From Gemmatimonadota bacterium (lineage in GTDB: Bacteria > Gemmatimonadota > Gemmatimonadetes > Gemmatimonadales > Gemmatimonadaceae), in NCBI GenBank assembly GCA_031127185.1, contig JARIET010000061.1, positions 1-11,735 on the forward strand: a stretch of DNA of 11,735 nucleotides, written 5' to 3'. Position 1 is the stretch's first letter. Every line of letters begins with the position of its first letter. This document shows, one piece after another, positions 6,830 to 11,735 of the stretch. The notes beneath the pieces are model-generated. The model had not been told where the DNA came from and made no database searches. It saw only the letters and a program-made list of their open reading frames with translations. A program made the translations under genes and the position numbers.

Positions 6830-8560
6830 GTGCTGACCCAGCTGCGCATCAGGAACGTTGCCATCATTGAATCCGTCGCCCTGCCGCTGGGCCCGGGGCT
6901 GAATGTGCTGAGCGGTGAAACCGGCGCGGGGAAGTCCATCATCATCGGCGCGCTGGGGCTGCTCGTCGGCGAACGAGCATCGGCCGACGACGTGCGCACG
7001 GGGGCCGACAAGGCCACCGTCGAAGGCCAGTTCGAGGTCGGAGCGTCGGCCGATATTCGGCGCGCGCTGGACGAACTGGGCATTGAGGCAGACGAGGGAA
7101 TCATCGTTCTCAAGCGCGAAGTGAGCGCTGCGGGGCGAACGCGGGCCTGGATCAACGGCACCCCCGTGACGGCCGGCGTCCTTGCCTCCATCGGGCGGTT
7201 GCTCGTGAACGTTCACGGGCAAAACGACGCGCAGTCGCTCCTCGACGAACCGTCGCAGCGCGAGATGCTCGACCGATTCGCTGGCGCGCTAGTCGAGGCC
7301 GCGCGGGTGGCCGAAGCGCACGCCTCATTGGCCGACGCGCGCGCCGCGCTCGCCAGCCGGATTGCGCGGCGTGATGAAGCCGCGAAACGTGCCGACTATC
7401 TCCGCCATGTAGCCACGGAGATTGCCGAGGCCAGGCTCCGTGAAGGCGAAGAAGACGCGCTGGCAAGCGAGTCGGCTCGCCTGACGCACGCCGAAGAGCT
7501 GAAATCGCTGACGGCGGAAATCGCAGGCGCTCTGGAAGGCACAGAAGGGGGGGTGCTCGATCAACTCGGTCACTTGCAGCGGCCGTTCGCCGCATTGCAA
7601 CGCATCGATGACTCGGCTGGCCGTCTGCAGTCGGCCTACGACGCGGCGTTTTATGCGCTGGAAGAACTCGCGCGCGAAGTGAACGCGTATGCCGACGATG
7701 TTGAGCATGACCCGGAACGCCTCGCAGACGTCGAGCGACGCCGCGACCAGATCTACCGCTTGTTGAAGAAGTACGGCGGAACTGTGCTCAAGGTGCTCGA
7801 GACCGGGGCGGCTGCGGCGATGGAACTGGACGGACTCGAGACCGCCGCGCACGACGTCGCCGCACTGGACGCAGCTGTCCACAAAGCGCAGGCTGCCCTG
7901 CGCGGCGCCGCGGCGAACCTGACTGCCCGCCGCAAGAAAGCGGCTGCGGAGTTGGGCGCCGCCGTGGAAGCGCGCCTACCCGAGCTCGGCATGGCCGACG
8001 GGCGTTTCAGTGTGCGCCTGGTGCCGCTTGATGACGTCATGGCCAGTGGCGCGGAAGGAATCGAATACCGCGTGGCGTTGAACGTTGGGCACGAGGATCG
8101 TCCGCTCGCCCGCGTGGCGTCCGGGGGCGAACTCGCGCGCGTCATGCTGGCGCTCAAGACAATCCTTGCGGGCCTCGATCGGGTGCCCACCTTGATATTC
8201 GATGAAGTGGACGCGGGCATCGGCGGGGCAGTGGGGTTGATGGTCGCCGACGCCATGCGCCGGGTAGGCGAGCGGCATCAGGTATTTGCGATCACACACC
8301 TCGCCCAGATCGCGTCACGGGCGCAACATCACGTCGTGGTGCGAAAGGCGGCCAAGGGAGGCATTACTGCGGCCGACATCACGGTCGTGGAGGGCGATGC
8401 GCGGGTGGCCGAACTTGCGCGCATGCTCGGCGGCGATGCGTCAACGGACGCAAGCCGCGCCCATGCGCGCGAGCTACTTGCCGGCGCGACCGCCGAACGG
8501 ACGCCAATACCAGCGCAGCTGCACGGCGTCGAACGCAAGCTTCGGAACAAGCGAGCCTGA
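6830..8560 (+). CDS. recN: DNA repair protein RecN (SMC-like ATPase)
   Basis: RecN is an SMC-family ATPase that acts early at DNA double-strand breaks and helps sister or homologue pairing. The 576-residue product has an N-terminal ATPase half with LTQLRIRNVAIIE at the start, Walker A GETGAGKS (29-36) and the family segment VNVHGQNDAQSLLDEPSQRE (127-146). Residues about 155-380 are rich in Ala, Glu and Arg and form the short coiled-coil arms around a central hinge-like part. The C-terminal half carries the ABC signature ASGGELAR (430-437), Walker B TLIFDEVDAGIGG (454-466) and ITHLAQIASRA (488-498). Recognisable RecN ends near HARELLAGA (545-553). The last 28 codons overlap an opposite-strand gene, and the tail after about residue 553 is basic and not typical of the family. 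Length exceeds E. coli RecN (553) mainly by this tail. Confidence 0.95.
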   Translation: MLTQLRIRNVAIIESVALPLGPGLNVLSGETGAGKSIIIGALGLLVGERASADDVRTGADKATVEGQFEVGASADIRRALDELGIEADEGIIVLKREVSAAGRTRAWINGTPVTAGVLASIGRLLVNVHGQNDAQSLLDEPSQREMLDRFAGALVEAARVAEAHASLADARAALASRIARRDEAAKRADYLRHVATEIAEARLREGEEDALASESARLTHAEELKSLTAEIAGALEGTEGGVLDQLGHLQRPFAALQRIDDSAGRLQSAYDAAFYALEELAREVNAYADDVEHDPERLADVERRRDQIYRLLKKYGGTVLKVLETGAAAAMELDGLETAAHDVAALDAAVHKAQAALRGAAANLTARRKKAAAELGAAVEARLPELGMADGRFSVRLVPLDDVMASGAEGIEYRVALNVGHEDRPLARVASGGELARVMLALKTILAGLDRVPTLIFDEVDAGIGGAVGLMVADAMRRVGERHQVFAITHLAQIASRAQHHVVVRKAAKGGITAADITVVEGDARVAELARMLGGDASTDASRAHARELLAGATAERTPIPAQLHGVERKLRNKRA

Positions 8561-10144
8561 ACCGCGGGTCGTCTGATAGTGCGTGATGCTCACTTCAATC
8601 GGCCAGCGCGCCTGCCCTCGTTGCCACGCGGCGACCGTGGAATACGCCATGCCCGCGCCGAACCGGTGTTCGGTTGACGCACCCGATTCGGTGAGGACGG
8701 CGGCGTTCAGGGCGCGGATTTCTCCGGAGGCATCGGCAGCGCTGGCCGTTCCGGTGAGCATGTCTGTGCCTTTCCGCCGCACACCGTAGTAGCCGGCAAT
8801 CGCCAGGGCCTCCGACGCCGTCCAGCGCGGAAATAACTCTGCTGCGTATTCATCGCCGAGCGAGCGCGTGGTTGTGAGCGTGCGGAACGCCTCTGGGAAC
8901 GGATCACCAGCCGCGTCTGGAATTCTCAGCGTGGCCTCGGCCGACGCCTGCTGCGTGTACCGGACCGCAAGGGACACGGAGGCACGAGTGCCGATTCCGA
9001 CGTCGGTAATAGAACGCAGCTCGATGTCCTGCTGGCCGTCCCCCGTCCCGACCGGGATCAGCTCTGCCGGGTCACTCAAGGCACCTGTGCCGAGTCGAAC
9101 GGTCGCACCGATTGCGCCGCGCCACCAGAGCCGCGCCTTCCAGTGTCCGCTTGCCGTGGCACGCGCGTAAGAATCGTGGACGGTCAGCATTCCGCCGACC
9201 TCGATATCACCAACGCCGCGTCGCACAACCGAGCCAAGCGGGTTCGCCATGACGCCGTAGCTGCTATCGGTCAGCACGGACTGGAACGCTCCCGTGGTGA
9301 GCGGTGCGGCCGAACCGATCGGGGCCGTGGCAGAAATGCCCGGGGCACCGAAGGCCGCGAACTGCGCCTTGAGCCCGCTGAGTCGCGCGGCCACTGCGGC
9401 TTGTGCCGCACTTCCCGCCAAGGGGACGAAGAGAGCTCCGGTGGCCCCGTTGCGCCCGCCGTACAGTGTGCCAATCGCCGCGGCGTAAGCTTTCGATGCA
9501 TCGGCGAGTGTCCGTGCGCCAGCCGCGTTCGCATTGAAGGCCGCGCATCCGGCTCCGGCTGGGTTCGCGCTGCAACTGGCGACGCGAGCATTTACGTAAG
9601 CAGTCGCTGCGTCCAGCTGCGACAGCAGAGATGCGTTGTTGGCAATCAGCGACGGCGTCCCAATGGCCGGGTTGACGCCGATATTGGCCTCGGTGCGCAG
9701 CGAGTTCACCTGGGCGTCAACGCGCACCGCACTCGTGACGAACGGCACCATGACGGAAACCGCGGCGCGTTTGCCAATCCCGTACTCAACAGTTACGGGC
9801 GTCGTCTCGAACGAGCGCCGGGCGTGCGTGCGTAGTGCTCCGAGCGAGGCCTCAAACCCCGGGAGTCCGGACGCGATGCGAGCATCCGCTTGCACGCTCG
9901 CCAGAGATTGGAACGTGCCGGTGCCGAGCGAGTCGATCGTAAACTTCGCACCGAGCTCCCGAAGCACACCGTCGCGGTACTCTTCCGGCGATCGCATCCA
10001 CGAGGCGCCTACGACGATGCTCAACGCGCCGGGCCCCGGCGTGCGTGCGTCGATTCCCGCCCCGCGTGGTCCCTGGGCCGCGGTCGGGGTGCGGAAGAGG
10101 GCCTGCAGAACGAACGCAAAAAGGAACGACGTGCGCGTGGTCAA
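8474..10144 (-). CDS. Putative outer-membrane beta-barrel protein with alanine-rich insert
   Basis: Function unknown. Starting at the TTG at 10144-10142 the product has 556 residues and a good signal peptide: short basic n-region (TTRTS), hydrophobic FLFAFVLQALF (7-17), then RTPTAAQ with likely cleavage near residue 24. The mature protein shows alternating polar/apolar strands, such as VTVEYGIGKRAAVSVMVPFV (117-136), WKARLWWRGAIGATVRLG (335-352) and ASVSLAVRYTQQASAEATLR (388-407), and ends with AFDAVQLRWYWRPF (537-550), an aromatic-rich last strand typical of outer-membrane barrels. The EYGIGKRAAVSVMVPF pattern resembles MetA-type (phenol-degradation transporter-like) barrels; this is recalled, not searched. 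Residues about 150-290 form an alanine-rich, probably helical insert with Cys191 and Cys200 that could pair. A longer form from ATG 10282 is possible but would hide the signal peptide and overlap the divergent gene. No Shine-Dalgarno is seen before the TTG, so the start is uncertain. Confidence 0.72.
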   Translation of the reverse strand: MTTRTSFLFAFVLQALFRTPTAAQGPRGAGIDARTPGPGALSIVVGASWMRSPEEYRDGVLRELGAKFTIDSLGTGTFQSLASVQADARIASGLPGFEASLGALRTHARRSFETTPVTVEYGIGKRAAVSVMVPFVTSAVRVDAQVNSLRTEANIGVNPAIGTPSLIANNASLLSQLDAATAYVNARVASCSANPAGAGCAAFNANAAGARTLADASKAYAAAIGTLYGGRNGATGALFVPLAGSAAQAAVAARLSGLKAQFAAFGAPGISATAPIGSAAPLTTGAFQSVLTDSSYGVMANPLGSVVRRGVGDIEVGGMLTVHDSYARATASGHWKARLWWRGAIGATVRLGTGALSDPAELIPVGTGDGQQDIELRSITDVGIGTRASVSLAVRYTQQASAEATLRIPDAAGDPFPEAFRTLTTTRSLGDEYAAELFPRWTASEALAIAGYYGVRRKGTDMLTGTASAADASGEIRALNAAVLTESGASTEHRFGAGMAYSTVAAWQRGQARWPIEVSITHYQTTRGSGSLVPKLAFDAVQLRWYWRPFGGRAGK

Positions 10145-10168
10145 TGAGGCGTCTGGGGATGCGGACGA

Positions 10169-10181
10169 GTACGTTTCGTAC
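10169..10181. repeat. Inverted repeat GTACG-TTT-CGTAC, possible operator
   Basis: The arms GTACG (10169-10173) and CGTAC (10177-10181) are perfect complements around TTT. It lies 27 bases from the plus-strand CTG start and 25 bases from the minus-strand TTG start. It is short enough to occur by chance, so an operator role is only suggested by its central position in a divergent region. Confidence 0.35.
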
Positions 10182-10197
10182 CCGCGCCAAGTTAACT

Positions 10198-10202
10198 GAG
10201 GT
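10198..10202 (+). promoter_or_regulatory. Ribosome binding site supporting a CTG start
   Basis: GAGGT lies 5 bases upstream of CTG 10208, the same spacing as in front of recN and xseB in this window. An in-frame TAA at 10193-10195 limits how far upstream the gene can begin. Confidence 0.5.
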
Positions 10203-10207
10203 CCGCA

Positions 10208-11735
10208 CTGACGCAGCGTCCACTCGGCACCGTTCCCTGGCAAATCACCGGCAATCACTGGCTGGCGCTTCCCTGCGTCCATCCGGTGGATGGCTCAATC
10301 CATGCGATAGGACTGCTCCATCGCGGGGCGCGGGCAGCGGTGGAGTTCGCCGGAAGCGAGAACTTCCTCGAGGGAAACGGTCCCCCCGTCGCCAGGCCGG
10401 TCTTTCACGTGGCCGGACTGCCCGTGGAATTGGCGCGGCATGGCATTGCCTGGGAGCGGGCGAATTACTGGGTCCCAACGTTCACCACATCCGTGGGTTC
10501 GCTGGTGATTCGGGGTACGCTCTTCGCTCCCTTCGGGCGCGACGTTGATGTACCCGGTGCGGTCTATGCCTTCTCCGTGGAGAATCGTGGCGAGAGCGAT
10601 GTCGAGGTGACATTCGGCCTTGAGGGGAGCGTGGTGCACCGCGAGTTGCGGGTGCAGTCCCCCCGCCCGGTTGCGGCGCCAACGCAGGTCCTGGAAGGGC
10701 CGAACGGAGCAGTGGTAGTGGATGGAGCAGACACCCCGGGGTTCGCGGCGCTCGCCCTGGCCGCCGACGCTGACGCATCGACGGCCGTGACAGGCAACAC
10801 GTATGCCATTCACCGTCACGCGGTGGTGCGCGCCGGGCAACGCGCGGATGCGGCGTTCTACATAGGCGCCGGCCCCGAGCGGGACGGCGCGCTCGCCACC
10901 ATACAAGTGCTCCGCCTGCGCGGGTGGAAGCAGCTGCTTGCCGGCACACGCGACGCGCTGCGCACACTGGAACAGACCACCGGCAACGAATCGGTGGACG
11001 GGTTGGTCAACCGTCATCTCCTGTTCGCGTATTTCTACTCCGTCGGTCGCGCGCTCGACGATGCCCATTTCTATATCGTGCGCAGTCGCGCTCCGTGGAG
11101 CTCGCGGGGCTGCACGATCCGTGACTGGGAAGCGCTGACCTGGACCATTCCGGCTGTTCAGCTGGCCGACGCGCCGTTGGCCCGGGAGTTGATCCTTCGC
11201 ATGTGCGAGGTGCACGGCTACGCGCCCGGCCGAGGTGTGAACTATCTCGACGGCACGCTGTTCGCCCCAGGTTTTACGCTGGAAGGCGCATCGGCGTATG
11301 CGATCGCCACGGACCGGTACATTCGCGACACCAATGACGACCAGATCGTCGAAGAGCCCGTGCTTGCGGACACACTCTACCTATCATCCGACGATATCGC
11401 CGACCGCCGCGACGAGCACTATCCGCTCTATCAGGCCGACGTGACGCTGGGCGGCGAACCCGCGACTCGCTTCTCCATCCACGGTAATGCTGCGGTCGCA
11501 CTTGCCCTCGATTGCCTTAAACGGACACTCGACGAGAAGGACGCCGCCGAGTTGCAGGATCCCGAAGCGGTTCGCGCCGCGATCCGTCGGCACTTCGTTG
11601 GAGGCGACGGGAGCAAGACGGTTTTGGCGTCAAGTGCGGTGCCGGGAGGCGACGTCGTGCGTGACGACGATCCGGCTGCGTCGGCGCTGTGGCTCCCACT
11701 ACTGGAAGCAATTGATCGGACCGACTCGATTTATC
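10208..11735 (+). CDS. Probable (alpha/alpha)6 six-hairpin glycosidase-superfamily protein, 3' end outside window
   Basis: The frame is open from an in-frame TAA at 10193 to the window end, giving 509 residues from CTG 10208. Residues 1-230 look beta-rich (for example AVYAFSVENRG, 118-128; DVEVTFGLEGSVVHRELRVQ, 131-150; AADAAFYIGAGP-like strands near 213-223), as in the N-terminal sandwich of GH15/GH63-like and amylo-alpha-1,6-glucosidase-like proteins. Residues about 240-509 are helical with motifs resembling the six-hairpin toroid: NESVDGLVNRHLLFAYFYSV (260-279), GCTIRDWEALTWTIPAVQLA (301-320) where R-D-W recalls the RDS/RDT of related enzymes, YLDGTLFAPGFTLEGASAYA (346-365), and a repeat-like SIHGNAAVALALDCLKRTL (423-441). 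No signal peptide is seen, so it is probably cytosolic. The substrate and any catalytic acid cannot be assigned, and a non-catalytic role is possible. GTG 10286 is the first conventional start but would remove the conserved-looking VPWQITGNHWLALPCVHP segment. Confidence 0.68.
   Translation, partial: MTQRPLGTVPWQITGNHWLALPCVHPVDGSIHAIGLLHRGARAAVEFAGSENFLEGNGPPVARPVFHVAGLPVELARHGIAWERANYWVPTFTTSVGSLVIRGTLFAPFGRDVDVPGAVYAFSVENRGESDVEVTFGLEGSVVHRELRVQSPRPVAAPTQVLEGPNGAVVVDGADTPGFAALALAADADASTAVTGNTYAIHRHAVVRAGQRADAAFYIGAGPERDGALATIQVLRLRGWKQLLAGTRDALRTLEQTTGNESVDGLVNRHLLFAYFYSVGRALDDAHFYIVRSRAPWSSRGCTIRDWEALTWTIPAVQLADAPLARELILRMCEVHGYAPGRGVNYLDGTLFAPGFTLEGASAYAIATDRYIRDTNDDQIVEEPVLADTLYLSSDDIADRRDEHYPLYQADVTLGGEPATRFSIHGNAAVALALDCLKRTLDEKDAAELQDPEAVRAAIRRHFVGGDGSKTVLASSAVPGGDVVRDDDPAASALWLPLLEAIDRTDSIY

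Larger units (their letters stand above)
10145..10207. promoter_or_regulatory. Divergent intergenic region with probable promoters
   Basis: This 63-bp stretch separates the starts of the minus-strand barrel gene and the plus-strand glycosidase-like gene, so it should carry promoters or leader sequence for both unless these lie inside the coding ends. It holds a short inverted repeat at 10169-10181 and GTTAAC at 10191-10196. I could not identify a convincing -35/-10 pair in either direction. Confidence 0.4.

Noticed and set aside
8400..8620. Possible bidirectional terminator at the convergent recN/barrel end
   Set aside because: No stable hairpin followed by a T run could be seen on either strand, and the region is coding on both.
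9143..9835. Plus-strand open frame of 230 codons inside the barrel gene
   Set aside because: Arg/Gly-rich translation without domain features, while the opposite strand has a signal peptide and strand pattern over the full gene.
10145..10282. N-terminal extension of the barrel gene to ATG 10282
   Set aside because: It would place 46 hydrophilic residues before the signal peptide and overlap the start of the divergent gene by 75 bases. The TTG at 10144 gives a normal signal peptide.
1..11735. Mobile element, CRISPR array, tRNA or toxin-antitoxin pair
   Set aside because: No transposase-like protein, regular repeats, cloverleaf-like segment or small paired genes were seen.

Overview
The window is GC-rich bacterial chromosome, almost fully coding. 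It looks like an ordinary housekeeping block followed by a less conserved accessory pair. The gene set, the FCB-like form of the DXS protein, the RNase Y upstream and the frequent GTG/TTG starts suggest a member of the Gemmatimonadota or a close relative. This assignment comes from recalled protein patterns, not from a search.

Bases 1-8560 hold eight plus-strand genes that read as one compact transcription unit: rny (3' part only), folD, xseA, xseB, an ispA-type polyprenyl synthase, dxs, nadK and recN. Most junctions overlap by 1 to 17 bases (folD starts inside rny; xseA and nadK begin on the last base of the previous stop; xseB and ispA begin inside the gene before). Only ispA/dxs (38 bp) and nadK/recN (18 bp) have gaps. 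The order xseA-xseB-ispA-dxs-nadK-recN is the well-known cluster of many bacteria, but tlyA, which often sits between dxs and nadK, is absent with no space for a remnant. The genes cover RNA turnover (rny), one-carbon folate metabolism (folD), DNA repair (xseA, xseB, recN), isoprenoid synthesis (dxs, ispA) and NADP supply (nadK, whose product feeds both FolD and the isoprenoid pathway).

Bases 8474-10144 hold a minus-strand gene for an exported, probably outer-membrane beta-barrel protein with an unusual alanine-rich insert. Its 3' end overlaps the 3' end of recN by 87 bp. From 10208 to the window end a plus-strand gene, divergent from it, encodes a probable (alpha/alpha)6 six-hairpin carbohydrate-active protein with an N-terminal beta domain. 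It runs off the window and appears to start with a CTG codon behind a good Shine-Dalgarno sequence. The 63-bp region between these two divergent genes carries a perfect 5-3-5 inverted repeat.

I see no tRNA, rRNA, CRISPR array, insertion sequence or phage gene, and no clear rho-independent terminator. There is no convincing evidence for a wholly new system. The points most worth checking are the CTG start, the convergent recN overlap, the barrel protein with its insert, and the prenyl synthase lacking the usual GDAL-type motif.
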